From Alteromonas sp. MMG017 (GTDB lineage: Bacteria; Pseudomonadota; Gammaproteobacteria; Enterobacterales; Alteromonadaceae): a stretch of DNA of 64,000 nt. Below the pieces are notes generated by a model, which worked only from the letters and a program-made list of their open reading frames with translations, did no database searches and was not told the origin of the DNA. The position numbers and the translations under genes are program-made. The stretch spans positions 248,001 through 312,000 of the forward strand of contig NZ_JAGJDY010000005.1 in NCBI RefSeq assembly GCF_018100795.1, read 5' to 3'. Positions 9,705 through 18,849 of this stretch are shown in pieces (positions within the stretch are counted from its first letter, which is position 1; each line of letters starts with the position of its first letter).

Positions 9705-11369
9705 TTAAAGACTAACAACAAAGTCTTTAGCCGAATCTAAATCTAGTAATTGCTTTTCACCTGTACGGCGGTTTTTGTACTCAATTTGTTGATTGTCGAG
9801 GTTTCTCTCACCGATAACAATACTATGAGGTATGCCAATTAATTCCATATCATTAAACATCACACCTGGGCGTTCTTTACGATCGTCAAATAATACGTCT
9901 ATACCCAACGCAATCAGTTGTTCATAAAGTGCCTCAGCCGCTTCTTTAATGCGGTGAGATTTGTGCATATTCATTGGAATTAATGCAATTTTAAAAGGCG
10001 CAATTGGATCAGGCCACATAATGCCGTATTTATCATGGTTTTGTTCAATAGCTGCCGCAACAATACGTGAAACGCCAATTCCATAGCATCCCATGGTTAG
10101 GGTTTGATGCTTGCCAGTTTCGCTTAGTACACCACAATTCATCGCTTCTGAGTATTTGCTACCCAGTTGGAAAATGTGGCCCACTTCAATACCGCGCTTT
10201 ATTTCAATAGTACCATTGCCGTCTGGTGAAGCGTCACCAGCTACAATGTTACGTAAATCAGCTGTTTGTAAATCGACAGTCCAGTTTGCATTTTTCATGA
10301 TTTGGCCATTTTCGCCGGCACCACATATGAAATCGGCAAGTGCAGCGGCACTAAAATCGACATGCATTGGCAATGTAATATCATTAGGGTTAACGAAAGC
10401 TGGGTGAGCGCCTAAAATTTCAGTGGCTTTTTCTTCACTAGCTATAACAAGCGGACTGGCTACGCCAGCTACTTTTTCTGCCTTAACATCGTTAAGCGCG
10501 TGTTCTGCGCGCAACACTAATACTACCCATTGTTCGGTTGTATTTTCTTCCTCTGTTTCGCCTTTAACAACATAAATGCTAAGCGCGCTATCAGAATCTT
10601 TGCCACTTACTACTTCAGCTGCTGCGCCTGAAGCTTGTTGTTTTTCTGGCATTGCTGTTGCGGCCATTTCAACGTTTGCGGCATAGTCACTGTCACTCGC
10701 AAAGGCAATTGCATCTTCACCAGACTCGGCAAGTACGTGGAACTCATGGGAATGGTTTCCACCAATTGAACCCGAGTCGGCAATAACAGCACGGTAGTCT
10801 AAGCCCATGCGGTTAAAGATATTGCCATAGGCTTCATACATTGTTTGGTACGTTTTATCTAAACACGTATCGTCTAAGTGAAAGCTATAGGCGTCTTTCA
10901 TGGTGAATTCACGTCCACGCATAATGCCAAAACGAGGGCGTACTTCATCACGGAATTTAGTTTGAATTTGATAAAGATTGATAGGCAGTTGTTTGTAACT
11001 ACTGATTTCGTTTCTGACTAACGATGTGATCACTTCTTCATGTGTAGGACCTAACACAAAGTCTCGCTGGTGGCGGTCTTTAATGCGCAGTAATTCTGGG
11101 CCGTACTCTTCCCATCGTCCAGACTCTTCCCACAAATCAGCAGGTTGAACCACGGGCATTAACACTTCTACACCGCCTGCTTTGTTCATCTCTTCACGAA
11201 CGATGTTTGCCACTTTATTCAGCACGCGAAGCCCGGAAGGCAACCATGTGTAAAGGCCTGAAGCCAGTTTTCTTATCATACCAGCACGTAACATTAACTG
11301 GTGGCTGATAACCTCAGCATCGGCCGGAGTTTCTTTCTGCGTGGCAAGTAAATATTGACTAGTGCGCAT
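9705..11369 (-). CDS. proS: Prolyl-tRNA synthetase
   Basis: Charges tRNA-Pro; two matching tRNA-Pro genes lie 3-4 kb downstream in this window. The 554 residues fit the bacterial-type class II enzyme. The N-terminal catalytic core begins [19 protein letters not shown], with class II motifs [21 protein letters not shown] YbaK-like editing insertion lies at about residues 230-390. Catalysis resumes at [11 protein letters not shown] and [11 protein letters not shown], followed by the anticodon-binding domain ([20 protein letters not shown]). The start is at ATG 11369. Confidence 0.98.
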   Translation of the reverse strand: MRTSQYLLATQKETPADAEVISHQLMLRAGMIRKLASGLYTWLPSGLRVLNKVANIVREEMNKAGGVEVLMPVVQPADLWEESGRWEEYGPELLRIKDRHQRDFVLGPTHEEVITSLVRNEISSYKQLPINLYQIQTKFRDEVRPRFGIMRGREFTMKDAYSFHLDDTCLDKTYQTMYEAYGNIFNRMGLDYRAVIADSGSIGGNHSHEFHVLAESGEDAIAFASDSDYAANVEMAATAMPEKQQASGAAAEVVSGKDSDSALSIYVVKGETEEENTTEQWVVLVLRAEHALNDVKAEKVAGVASPLVIASEEKATEILGAHPAFVNPNDITLPMHVDFSAAALADFICGAGENGQIMKNANWTVDLQTADLRNIVAGDASPDGNGTIEIKRGIEVGHIFQLGSKYSEAMNCGVLSETGKHQTLTMGCYGIGVSRIVAAAIEQNHDKYGIMWPDPIAPFKIALIPMNMHKSHRIKEAAEALYEQLIALGIDVLFDDRKERPGVMFNDMELIGIPHSIVIGERNLDNQQIEYKNRRTGEKQLLDLDSAKDFVVSL

Positions 11370-11454
11370 TCGAAGCGGTCTTCCTATAACTATGAAAAAT
11401 ACAATTGAGCGTATTCTAATTAACTGTGAGCAATAGTGCTACAACCACGTGCGT

Positions 11455-12177
11455 CTAAAGCGTGTTAATCCCAACGACGTCGACTACACCATTTTTTACC
11501 GTGAAGGCAAAATCATAGTTATACAGTGCAGTATGGTAAGTTTTTTCATCATTGCTTAGTTTATGACGATAAGCGGGACGGGGGTCTTGAGCTAGCACCG
11601 CGGTTAGTAATGTGGGCAGGTCGGGATGCTGTGCCGCGGCTTCTTGCAACAAGTCTTGCACGAGCGGGTTAATTGTCACATCTAAGTTAGGGATAGGTGC
11701 GGCATGTGTCAGTTCTGCCATGCTGTCAGTAGCATGGGGAAGCGCATCGGCATAGGGCAAATAAGGCTTAATATCGATAATGGGCGTGCCATCTAACAAG
11801 TCTACCCCTTCAACATTTAAGGTAAGCTTTCCATCCACAGTTTCAGAACCTAAATTTTTCACGGCCGACATGCCTATACCGTTCGGGCGATGTGTACTTC
11901 TTGAGGCAAACACTCCAAGCGTTGCGTTTCCACCTAAACGAGGGGCTTTAACTGAAGGTTTCCAGCCTTTGTCTAAATTTTCATGGAATAGAAAAAGTAG
12001 CCATACATGACTAAATACTTCTAAACCTTTAAAGACACGAGGGTCATCAAAGTCCGGTGCTAACACGACTTGTCCCTTAGCCTTGGCTAAATTGGGCTGT
12101 CGGGGAATAGCAAACTTTTGTTTAAACGGTGTTTGTATATGGCCGATGGCACAAAGGGGGAACTGATTGGGAGTCAT
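11455..12177 (-). CDS. trmO: tRNA (t6A37) N6-methyltransferase TrmO
   Basis: SAM-dependent methyltransferase that converts t6A37 to m6t6A37 in threonine tRNA (formerly TsaA/YaeB). It has 240 residues, close to the family norm. Its N-terminal beta-barrel (CAIGHIQTPFKQKFAIPRQP) and the signature STHRPNGIGMSAVKN are diagnostic. A C-terminal extension carries the DPRPAYR segment used in SAM and tRNA binding. It is transcribed in the same direction as proS, 85 bp upstream of it, possibly from its own promoter. Confidence 0.93.
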   Translation of the reverse strand: MTPNQFPLCAIGHIQTPFKQKFAIPRQPNLAKAKGQVVLAPDFDDPRVFKGLEVFSHVWLLFLFHENLDKGWKPSVKAPRLGGNATLGVFASRSTHRPNGIGMSAVKNLGSETVDGKLTLNVEGVDLLDGTPIIDIKPYLPYADALPHATDSMAELTHAAPIPNLDVTINPLVQDLLQEAAAQHPDLPTLLTAVLAQDPRPAYRHKLSNDEKTYHTALYNYDFAFTVKNGVVDVVGINTL

Positions 12178-12242
12178 TACCGTAAAATCCTATTTGCATA
12201 GCGCACTGTCATAAAATTCTCACATAGTTTACGTAGAGTACG

Positions 12243-12266
12243 GGTTCAAGTTTAAAACCTTGAACC
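12243..12266. other. Hairpin upstream of trmO
   Basis: GGTTCAAG (12243-12250) and CTTGAACC (12259-12266) form a perfect 8-bp stem with an 8-base loop, 66 bp upstream of the trmO start. It could fold in a transcript from either strand. It lies in the same 157-bp spacer as the plus-strand terminator at 12324. Confidence 0.45.
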
Positions 12267-12323
12267 AATTACGGACATCTGGGGCGGCCGTATTTGGCAT
12301 CCCTGGACCCAATCAAACCCTTT

Positions 12324-12355
12324 GGCCTGTGATTTTACAGGCCGTTTTTATTTTT
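12324..12355 (+). terminator. Plus-strand terminator with no plus-strand gene
   Basis: GGCCTGT (12324-12330), 6-base loop, ACAGGCC (12337-12343), then GTTTTTATTTTT. The T-run follows only on the plus strand, yet both flanking genes are on the minus strand, and the stem overlaps the last codon of the DUF1415 gene. It could end an unannotated plus-strand RNA arising in 12178-12323. Confidence 0.6.
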
Positions 12356-12898
12356 AGCGCTTCGCATCTCATTCAATGCTTTTTCAAAATAAGGGCAGCC
12401 TAGTTCATTAGCTTTGGCAATATTGTGAGTGTAAATTTTCTCTGCATCATCTTCGTTTTTCATATAGCGGGCAATATCACGCTCGCGAATTAAATGAAGT
12501 AAAGGGTAGGGAGAGCGGTTGGTATAATTTGCTACGCTGTCTATCGCTTCGCCATCGAACTGATAGTTAGGATGAAAACTAGCAAGTTGATACACGCCCG
12601 TATACCCCCAATCAGATAGCATGCGGTCACATATCGCCAATACATCTAGGTAGTCATCAAAGGAAGCTGTAGACGATGAGGGCACAATAACAAGGGTAGT
12701 GGCAATATCGTCTTGTTCGTCTAAGCGTTTACACTCATCGAAAAGCGAGGCAATAACATCGCCTGCATCCCCATTAACCACGACACAGTGAATTTGGCCC
12801 GGTTGACGGACGAAACCTGCAAAGGGGCAAAAGTTGTGGTTGATGACAATGTCATCAACCCAACGCATAGTGGCTTCAATAAGATGGGTATCGTTCAC
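12335..12898 (-). CDS. DUF1415 family protein
   Basis: Cytoplasmic protein of 187 residues matching the DUF1415 family, which has no established biochemical role. Recognisable features are the N-terminal MRWVDDIVINHNFCPFAGFV segment, the YQLASFHPNYQFDG core and the NRSPYPLLHLIRERD stretch. It begins 9 bp after the folD stop on the same strand, so it is very likely co-transcribed with folD. The linkage hints at one-carbon metabolism but does not prove it. Its 3' end overlaps a hairpin that terminates on the opposite strand. Confidence 0.88.
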   Translation of the reverse strand: MNDTHLIEATMRWVDDIVINHNFCPFAGFVRQPGQIHCVVVNGDAGDVIASLFDECKRLDEQDDIATTLVIVPSSSTASFDDYLDVLAICDRMLSDWGYTGVYQLASFHPNYQFDGEAIDSVANYTNRSPYPLLHLIRERDIARYMKNEDDAEKIYTHNIAKANELGCPYFEKALNEMRSAKNKNGL

Positions 12899-12907
12899 GA
12901 TTTCAAC

Positions 12908-13762
12908 TTAAGAGTGGTATTTAACGTAAGCTTCTAAGGTATTTTCTATTAAGCTAGCAACTGTCATGGGACCCACACCACCAGGTACCGGGGTGATCCA
13001 TCCTGCACGTTGTTTGGCTGGCTCAAAGTCCACGTCACCCACTAATGAACCGTCACTCACACGGTTAATACCTACATCGATAACAATAGCGCCGGGCTTA
13101 ATCCAGTCGCCAGGAATAAAGTTTGGTTTACCTACCGCAACCACAAGAAGGTCTGCACGACTTACGTGGGCTTTTAAATCTTGTGTAAATTTATGACAAG
13201 TAGTGACCGTACAACCCGCAAGCAATAATTCTAAGCTCATTGGGCGACCCACAATATTAGAGGCTCCCACAATCACAGCGTCTAGTCCTTTCACTGGACG
13301 CTTAGTGGCCTCAATCATCGTCATGATACCTTTCGGAGTGCATGGGCGAAGCGCTGGGATACGTTGTGCCAATCTACCTATATTATAAGGATGGAAGCCA
13401 TCTACATCTTTATGGGGGTGAATACGCTCTAATACTTTTTCTGCATTCAAACCGGCAGGTAAGGGCAACTGCACTAAAATGCCGTCTATTTCCTTGTCGT
13501 CATTTAATTGGTCAACAAGTGCTAACAGTTCGCTTTCTGTGGTATCGGCGGGTAAATCAAAAGAGCGAGATACAAATCCCACTTCATCACACGCTTTTCG
13601 TTTGTTAGAAACATAGACTTGTGAGGCGGCATCGCTACCGACTAACACAACGGCTAATCCAGGTTGACGTTTCTTTGCGTTAATAAGTGAATCTACATAA
13701 GAAGCAACATGCTGGCGAACTTGTTTGGCAATTAATTTGCCGTCAATTAAATGAGCTGTCAT
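12908..13762 (-). CDS. folD: Methylenetetrahydrofolate dehydrogenase / cyclohydrolase
   Basis: Bifunctional enzyme interconverting 5,10-methylene-THF, methenyl-THF and 10-formyl-THF with NADP+. It has 284 residues and aligns end to end with E. coli FolD. The catalytic region [16 protein letters not shown] has Tyr50 and Lys54. Conserved blocks [44 protein letters not shown] and [19 protein letters not shown] are intact. The start is firm (MTAHLIDGK). No Shine-Dalgarno is visible and a TATAAT lies only 8 bases upstream, so the mRNA may be leaderless. Confidence 0.97.
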   Translation of the reverse strand: MTAHLIDGKLIAKQVRQHVASYVDSLINAKKRQPGLAVVLVGSDAASQVYVSNKRKACDEVGFVSRSFDLPADTTESELLALVDQLNDDKEIDGILVQLPLPAGLNAEKVLERIHPHKDVDGFHPYNIGRLAQRIPALRPCTPKGIMTMIEATKRPVKGLDAVIVGASNIVGRPMSLELLLAGCTVTTCHKFTQDLKAHVSRADLLVVAVGKPNFIPGDWIKPGAIVIDVGINRVSDGSLVGDVDFEPAKQRAGWITPVPGGVGPMTVASLIENTLEAYVKYHS

Positions 13763-13769
13763 AGAAGTG

Positions 13770-13797
13770 ATTATAATGTGTGGTCATTAAGTGCTAA
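13770..13797 (-). promoter_or_regulatory. Candidate folD promoter immediately at the start codon
   Basis: On the minus strand, TTAGCA (13797-13792), a 16-bp spacer and a perfect TATAAT (13775-13770) end 7 bases before the folD ATG. Initiation from this promoter would start at or within a base or two of the AUG. The -35 is a weak match. Confidence 0.45.
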
Positions 13798-14066
13798 TTA
13801 TTGTTTCATAAAACAGCATGTGGCGACCAGTAGAAACACACAAATACTGTAAATCGCAAAAAGTTTAAAAAGATTTGCGCTTATATAAGGTAAATTTCGA
13901 TAAATAATGAAAATGTCTATCATAGGTAAACACGTGTCGAACCTTCAGGTTCGCATTTAATTATCGGTTTTTAGGTTTTAATTAGTTTGAAAAATGCTCA
14001 AAGTGCTCAAAAAAGCACATTTATGGGCGCTTTATGAGCGGTTGAATATTTTATTTAAAAAAGTGT

Positions 14067-14095
14067 TTGACGAGGTGGGGTCTTGTCAGTAATAT
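14067..14095 (+). promoter_or_regulatory. tRNA operon promoter
   Basis: TTGACG (14067-14072), an exact 17-bp spacer and TAATAT (14090-14095). A GC-rich discriminator (CGCACCCC) follows at the expected start point, a pattern typical of stringently controlled stable-RNA promoters. It lies 55 bp upstream of the first tRNA. Confidence 0.75.
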
Positions 14096-14149
14096 TCGCA
14101 CCCCGTAACGGCACAGACGCAAATTGCTTCAAACGTATCGTTACGCAGT

Positions 14150-14226
14150 CGGTGAGTGGCGCAGCTTGGTAGCGCACTTGTTTTGGGTACAAGGGGTCGT
14201 AGGTTCAAATCCTATCTCACCGACCA
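14150..14226 (+). tRNA. tRNA-Pro (UGG), copy 1
   Basis: 77 nt with a complete cloverleaf. The acceptor arm CGGTGAG/CTCACCG is followed by discriminator A and an encoded CCA. The anticodon stem CTTGT/ACAAG encloses loop TTTGGGT, anticodon TGG. The T-arm contains GGTTCAAATCC. It is the first gene of the five-tRNA operon and identical to the copy at 14635. Confidence 0.97.
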
Positions 14227-14251
14227 TTTTTTGCAAGCGAAGATTCGCCGA

Positions 14252-14328
<77 letters not shown>

Positions 14329-14425
14329 TGCGAGTCAGGTAGGACCTGATTCGGATTGGTCGAATCTTTAAAGGTAAACATGTACTATCAATTCAACATG
14401 TTTATTTATTGCAAGCACCTCAGTG

Positions 14426-14501
14426 GTGGGCGTAGCTCAGTTGGTAGAGCCCCGGATTGTGATTCCGGTTGTCGTGGGTTCGAGCCCCATCGTCCACCCC
14501 A
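14426..14501 (+). tRNA. tRNA-His (GUG)
   Basis: 76 nt. The acceptor GTGGGCG/CGTCCAC is followed by the histidine-specific discriminator C and an encoded CCA. A G precedes the first base (14425), matching the G-1 identity element. The anticodon stem CCGGA/TCCGG encloses loop TTGTGAT, anticodon GTG. Confidence 0.97.
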
Positions 14502-14508
14502 CTTTTTC

Positions 14509-14593
14509 GCGGGAGTGGTGGAATTGGTAGACACGCTGGATTTAGGTTCCAGTGCTTCACGGCGTGAGAGTTCAAGTCTCTCCTTCCGCACCA
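14509..14593 (+). tRNA. tRNA-Leu (UAG)
   Basis: 85 nt, with the long variable arm typical of leucine tRNAs. The acceptor GCGGGAG/CTTCCGC is followed by A and an encoded CCA. The anticodon stem CTGGA/TCCAG encloses loop TTTAGGT, anticodon TAG. Only 7 bp separate it from tRNA-His. Confidence 0.97.
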
Positions 14594-14634
14594 TGTTTTA
14601 AGCTTTTTTTACAAAAGCTGTTGTAAGTAACTGT

Positions 14635-14711
14635 CGGTGAGTGGCGCAGCTTGGTAGCGCACTTGTTTTGGGTACAAGGGGTCGTAGGTTCAAATCCTAT
14701 CTCACCGACCA
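14635..14711 (+). tRNA. tRNA-Pro (UGG), copy 2
   Basis: 77 nt, identical in sequence to the copy at 14150-14226, anticodon TGG with an encoded CCA. It is the last gene of the operon. The Arg-His-Leu-Pro order matches the E. coli argX-hisR-leuT-proM operon; the extra proline copy at the front is the difference. Confidence 0.97.
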
Positions 14712-15021
14712 TTTACTCTATCCTCTTTATATTTTCCTTATTAAATTCCTTATTTCTATCCGTTTGCACACTTATCATTCAAAAGCGTGTTACAAACTTG
14801 TGTTTCCCTCTCGACTCTCGTTCTCTGCGACTGTATACTACGGCGTCTTTTTTTAACTCGTATGTTTGTAACAAATACGCGATTAACACAGTATTGTGTG
14901 GTGTTTTGTTAGTGCAAACGTCGGAAACGACCTCTACCCCGGTGTGATATGCCATATAGGCATGACGGGAGAGGGGATTGAGAACAAAGCGCTTAAATAG
15001 GCGTAAAGTTGAGGTAATATA
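14712..15021. other. 310-bp spacer between the tRNA operon and tig
   Basis: The left part is pyrimidine-rich without a clear terminator hairpin after the last tRNA. The right part is the tig leader. It contains TTTGTAACAAA, a GTCG-GAAA-CGAC mini-hairpin near 14920 and a 5-bp stem ATGCC/GGCAT (14949-14963). I could not settle on a promoter, and see no credible ORF. Confidence 0.5.
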
Positions 15022-16326
15022 ATGCAAGTTTCAGTCGAGACGACCCAGGGTTTAGAACGCCGTCTTACTATCACCGTTCCAGCTGACGCTATTGATTCAG
15101 CTGTTAAATCTCGCCTACAGCAATTGGCGAAAACGCAACGAATCAACGGTTTCCGCCCAGGCAAGGTACCAGTAAGCGTAATCAAAAAGCGTTTCGGCCA
15201 AGCAGTGCGTCAAGAAATTGCTGGTGATGTAATGCAGCAAAACTTCTACCAGGCTATCGTTCAAGAAAAAATTCAACCAGCTGGTATGCCTAATTTCGAA
15301 CTGACTAAAGATGAAGATGGTCAGGATTTGGAATTTGTTGCTTCTTTTGAAGTGTATCCAGAAGTAGAAGTTAAAGGCATCAACGATATCGAAATCGAAA
15401 AGCCAGTAGTAGAAATTACTGACGAAGATCTTGATAACATGATGGTAACGCTACAGAAGCAACACGCTTCTTGGAAAGAAGTTAAACGTAAAGCGAAGAA
15501 AGACGATAAAGTTGTTATCGATTTCGTTGGCTCTATCGACGGTGAAGAATTTGAAGGCGGAAAAGCTGAAGATTTCGAACTTGAACTAGGTCAAGATCGC
15601 ATGATCCCAGGTTTCGAAAAGCCACTTGTTGGCGCGAAAGCGGGCGAAGAAGTAACAGTAGAAGTCGCTTTCCCTGAAGATTACCACGCTGAAAACCTTA
15701 AAGGTAAAGACGCGGTATTCCAAGTAACAGTGAAAAAAGTAGAAGGCCAGTCACTTCCTAAAGTTGACGAAGAGTTTGCTACCTTGTTCGGTGTTCAGGA
15801 AGGTGGTGTTGACGCGCTTAAAGCTGAAGTTCGTAAGAACATGCAACGCGAGTTAGATCAAACACTTAAAACTCAGGTTAAAGAAGACGTTATTGCTAAA
15901 TTGGTTGACGCTAACGAGCTTGATATTCCTCAAGCACTTATCGACCAAGAAGTTAACGCTTTACGTGAACAAGCTAAACAGCGTTTCAGCCAACAGGGCG
16001 GTGGTCAAAACCTTCCAGAGTTGCCAGCTGAATTATTTACCGATAATGCCAAGCGTCGTGTTTCAATTGGCCTATTATTAGGTGAAGTAATTAAGCAAAA
16101 CGAACTTAAAGCTGACGAAGCAAAAGTAAACGAGATGATCGAAACTGCTGCTTCTGCGTATGAAGACCCTCAAGAAGTTGTAGAATACTACAACAACAAC
16201 CAAGAGCTTATGCAGCAAATGCAAAACGTTGCACTAGAAGAGCAGGCGGTTGAGTGGGTACTTGAGCAAGCTAAAGTTACCGAAGTAACTAAAGCTTTTG
16301 ACGAGGTTATGAACAAACAGGCGTAA
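15022..16326 (+). CDS. tig: Trigger factor
   Basis: Ribosome-associated chaperone and peptidyl-prolyl isomerase that meets nascent chains at the exit tunnel. It has 434 residues (E. coli 432). The N-terminal ribosome-binding domain starts [20 protein letters not shown] and carries the GFRPGKVP signature. The FKBP-like isomerase domain (about 160-245) includes [19 protein letters not shown] and [16 protein letters not shown]. The C-terminal helical arms form the chaperone cradle. It is upstream of clpP-clpX, the usual order, but separated from them by a terminator. Confidence 0.98.
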   Translation: MQVSVETTQGLERRLTITVPADAIDSAVKSRLQQLAKTQRINGFRPGKVPVSVIKKRFGQAVRQEIAGDVMQQNFYQAIVQEKIQPAGMPNFELTKDEDGQDLEFVASFEVYPEVEVKGINDIEIEKPVVEITDEDLDNMMVTLQKQHASWKEVKRKAKKDDKVVIDFVGSIDGEEFEGGKAEDFELELGQDRMIPGFEKPLVGAKAGEEVTVEVAFPEDYHAENLKGKDAVFQVTVKKVEGQSLPKVDEEFATLFGVQEGGVDALKAEVRKNMQRELDQTLKTQVKEDVIAKLVDANELDIPQALIDQEVNALREQAKQRFSQQGGGQNLPELPAELFTDNAKRRVSIGLLLGEVIKQNELKADEAKVNEMIETAASAYEDPQEVVEYYNNNQELMQQMQNVALEEQAVEWVLEQAKVTEVTKAFDEVMNKQA

Positions 16327-16367
16327 TTTTTTACTGTCTGATTGACTTCACCTGTCAGCAACTGCTT

Positions 16368-16402
16368 AAATGCTCGGAGCCTTCCGAGCATTTTTGTTTT
16401 TA
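16368..16402 (+). terminator. Terminator after tig
   Basis: AAATGCTCGG (16368-16377), 6-base loop, CCGAGCATTT (16384-16393), then TTGTTTTT. It is a 10-bp stem with a good T-run between tig and clpP, so clpP needs its own promoter or read-through. A TTGACT at 16342 with TTAAAT at 16366 sits just before the hairpin. Confidence 0.88.
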
Positions 16403-16424
16403 ACGCTAGATAATCAAGGTAGCT

Positions 16425-17054
16425 ATGACTAATACCCCATTTGATCCAATGAATGCACTTGTTCCTATGGTAGTTGAACAGACTTCCAAAGGTGAACGTT
16501 CGTACGACATCTATTCTCGTCTACTAAAAGAAAATGTTATTTTCTTAGTAGGGCAGGTAGAAGACCACATGGCCAACCTGATTGTGGCTCAAATGCTATT
16601 TTTGGAAGCTGAAAATCCAGAAAAAGACATTTTCCTTTATATCAATTCACCTGGCGGTTCTGTAACTGCGGGTATGGCAATTTACGACACCATGAATTTC
16701 ATCAAGCCAGACGTAAGCACAGTATGTGTGGGTCAAGCGGCTAGCATGGGTGCGTTCCTGCTATCTGGTGGCGCTAAAGGTAAGCGTTACTGTTTACCAA
16801 ATTCTCGCGTGATGATTCACCAACCTTTAGGTGGTTTCCAAGGTCAAGCATCAGATTTTGAAATTCATGCGAAAGAAATCCTGTCTATTAAAGAGAAGTT
16901 GAACCGCTTAATGGCGCAACACACTGGACAAGATTACGAAAAAGTTGCCCACGACACCGATCGTGACAACTTCCTTAGTGCAACTGAAGCCAAAGAATAC
17001 GGCTTGATCGACCAAGTTATGACAAATCGATCTGACGCGGCTGCAACTAAGTAG
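16425..17054 (+). CDS. clpP: ATP-dependent Clp protease proteolytic subunit
   Basis: Serine protease that assembles into the two-ring ClpP chamber and degrades substrates fed by ClpX or ClpA. It has 209 residues. The catalytic Ser107 lies in [11 protein letters not shown] and His132 in [13 protein letters not shown], with the usual Asp further on. The N-terminal segment [20 protein letters not shown] contains the axial-loop and processing region. clpX follows 78 bp downstream of the stop. Confidence 0.98.
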   Translation: MTNTPFDPMNALVPMVVEQTSKGERSYDIYSRLLKENVIFLVGQVEDHMANLIVAQMLFLEAENPEKDIFLYINSPGGSVTAGMAIYDTMNFIKPDVSTVCVGQAASMGAFLLSGGAKGKRYCLPNSRVMIHQPLGGFQGQASDFEIHAKEILSIKEKLNRLMAQHTGQDYEKVAHDTDRDNFLSATEAKEYGLIDQVMTNRSDAAATK

Positions 17055-17132
17055 TATAGTTATATATAGTAGACCTGAACTAGTGCTTGGCACGATTTGG
17101 TTTTCGGTTCAGGCAAGGCAGAGGCAATAGTA

Positions 17133-18410
17133 ATGAGTGATAAACAAAGCGGTGACGGTGATAACAAGTTACTGTACTGCTCGTTTTGTGGCAAAAGCCA
17201 ACACGAAGTAAGAAAGTTAATAGCAGGCCCGTCGGTATTTATTTGCGATGAGTGTGTTGAGTTATGTAACGATATCATTCGCGAAGAAATCAAGGAAATC
17301 GCGCCTAAGCAAAAGCAGGATGCTTTACCAAAGCCAAATGAAATCCATGCACACTTAGATGACTACGTTATCGGTCAAGAGCACGCCAAAAAAGTATTGT
17401 CTGTAGCGGTGTATAACCATTACAAACGTTTGCGTAACGGTGATGTGCACGATGGTGTGGAGCTTGGTAAGAGTAATATCCTACTTATCGGGCCAACGGG
17501 TAGTGGTAAAACATTACTGGCAGAAACCCTTGCACGTTTGCTTGACGTTCCGTTCACAATGGCAGATGCAACGACATTAACCGAAGCCGGTTATGTGGGT
17601 GAAGATGTTGAAAACATCATTCAAAAGCTTCTGCAAAAATGTGATTACGATGTAGAAAAAGCCCAACGCGGCATTGTCTACATTGATGAAATTGATAAAA
17701 TTTCGCGTAAATCAGATAACCCATCTATTACTCGTGATGTATCGGGTGAAGGTGTACAGCAAGCATTGCTTAAGCTTATTGAAGGTACTGTTGCTTCAGT
17801 GCCTCCACAAGGCGGCCGTAAGCATCCACAGCAAGAGTTTTTGCAGGTAGATACCTCTAAGATTCTGTTTATTTGTGGTGGTGCGTTCGCTGGCCTAGAT
17901 AAGGTTATTGAACAACGTGCACAAAAGGGCACGGGTATTGGATTCGGTGCGGCTGTTAAGTCTAAATCTCAAAACACCGCGAAAATAAGCGAGTTGTTCA
18001 AGCAAGTAGAACCACAAGACTTGGTCAAATACGGGTTAATTCCTGAATTTATCGGTCGTCTACCTGTGGTAACTAGCCTTGAAGAATTGAATGAAGAAGC
18101 CTTGATTCAAATTCTTAAAGAGCCTAAGAATGCGATTACGAAGCAGTACTCAGCATTATTTGATATGGAAGATGTGGAACTTGAGTTCCGTGACGACGCA
18201 TTGCACGCTATCGCTAAAAAGGCGATGGATCGTAAAACCGGTGCCCGTGGTCTTCGTTCAATTGTTGAAGCTGTTTTGCTTGATACCATGTACGAATTAC
18301 CGTCTGCGGTAGACGTAAGTAAAGTAGTTATTGATGAAACCGTCATTCGTGGCGAATCAAAACCTATTTTAATTTACGACAATACAGATAAGAAAGCGGC
18401 TTCTGAGTAA
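17133..18410 (+). CDS. clpX: ATP-dependent Clp protease ATP-binding subunit ClpX
   Basis: AAA+ unfoldase partner of ClpP. I choose ATG 17133 ([12 protein letters not shown]), giving 425 residues (E. coli 424), rather than a GTG/ATG further upstream. The N-terminal zinc-binding domain has Cys16, Cys19, Cys38 and Cys41. Walker A GPTGSGKT is at 120-127 and Walker B IVYIDEID near 181-188. The pore loop GYVGEDVE, the ClpP-binding loop IGFGAAV and the sensor-2 region [10 protein letters not shown] are present. Confidence 0.98.
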   Translation: MSDKQSGDGDNKLLYCSFCGKSQHEVRKLIAGPSVFICDECVELCNDIIREEIKEIAPKQKQDALPKPNEIHAHLDDYVIGQEHAKKVLSVAVYNHYKRLRNGDVHDGVELGKSNILLIGPTGSGKTLLAETLARLLDVPFTMADATTLTEAGYVGEDVENIIQKLLQKCDYDVEKAQRGIVYIDEIDKISRKSDNPSITRDVSGEGVQQALLKLIEGTVASVPPQGGRKHPQQEFLQVDTSKILFICGGAFAGLDKVIEQRAQKGTGIGFGAAVKSKSQNTAKISELFKQVEPQDLVKYGLIPEFIGRLPVVTSLEELNEEALIQILKEPKNAITKQYSALFDMEDVELEFRDDALHAIAKKAMDRKTGARGLRSIVEAVLLDTMYELPSAVDVSKVVIDETVIRGESKPILIYDNTDKKAASE

Positions 18411-18424
18411 GCCTGTTTACTTTC

Positions 18425-18456
18425 AAAAAAAGGTCCTTCGGGGCCTTTTTTGTTTT
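18425..18456 (+). terminator. Terminator after clpX
   Basis: A-run, AGGTCC (18431-18436), TTCG tetraloop, GGGCCT (18441-18446), then a T-run interrupted by one G. One G-T pair is in the stem. Confidence 0.85.
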
Positions 18457-18506
18457 CGAGAGGCGTAAAAAATGCGCCTGCATTAGGTAGTGCTAATCTC
18501 GCCTTA

Positions 18507-18530
18507 CAACCCAACCCAACCCAACCCAAC
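18507..18530. repeat. (CAACC)4 CAAC pentanucleotide repeat
   Basis: Four perfect CAACC units plus CAAC, followed directly by two TTCAAA hexamers and a partial third. It is about 320 bp upstream of lon and 100 bp after clpX, outside any gene. Confidence 0.85.
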
Positions 18531-18790
18531 TTCAAATTCAAATTCAATATTCAGAGTTTTTATCTCAAATGTGTAACGTGATGCTAAAATTTTACGCTTT
18601 CCAATATAGCGTGAACCAGCTTTTCTCTGCCTTTTAAAAAACAACTTGCTGGTTATTTAAGCAAACAAACTCGTTTAACCTATCCTTTCTGATAGATTCG
18701 GCAACAAACTGTTGCCATACGGTCTAAAATCGATAATGGTAAAGAAAAGCAGGGAAAGCAGCGAATTTACGTACATTAAGAATGTTTTAT

Positions 18791-18817
18791 TTGAACTTTG
18801 CCCTAGCATCCCCATAT
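18791..18817 (+). promoter_or_regulatory. Sigma32-type heat-shock promoter of lon
   Basis: TTGAA (18791-18795, full context TTTGAAC) and CCCCATAT (18810-18817) are separated by 14 bp, a close match to the RpoH consensus CTTGAA-N13-15-CCCCATnT. It lies 33 bp upstream of the lon ATG, and lon is a known heat-shock gene in gammaproteobacteria. Confidence 0.78.
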
Positions 18818-18849
18818 CAATCGACAATGCTAACTAATAGAGAACACGT

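Larger units (their letters stand above)
13763..14149. other. 387-bp spacer between folD and the tRNA operon
   Basis: The spacer is AT-rich and holds the candidate folD promoter at its left end and the tRNA operon promoter at 14067-14095. Between them lie short A/T tracts and repeated GTGCTCAAAA-like words (13990-14015). I see no convincing ORF, RNA gene or transposon remnant. Confidence 0.6.
18411..18849. other. 439-bp spacer between clpX and lon
   Basis: From left to right it holds the clpX terminator, a pentanucleotide repeat (18507-18530), a short TTCAAA repeat, a 7-bp hairpin GGCAACA/TGTTGCC (18700-18716) and the lon heat-shock promoter (18791-18817). I find no convincing protein-coding frame in it. 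Confidence 0.6.

Noticed and set aside
14712..14800. Terminator for the tRNA operon
   Set aside because: T-rich sequence but no stem that pairs convincingly.
14356..14947. Open frames running across the tRNA genes
   Set aside because: The bases are fully explained by tRNA-His, tRNA-Leu and tRNA-Pro cloverleafs.
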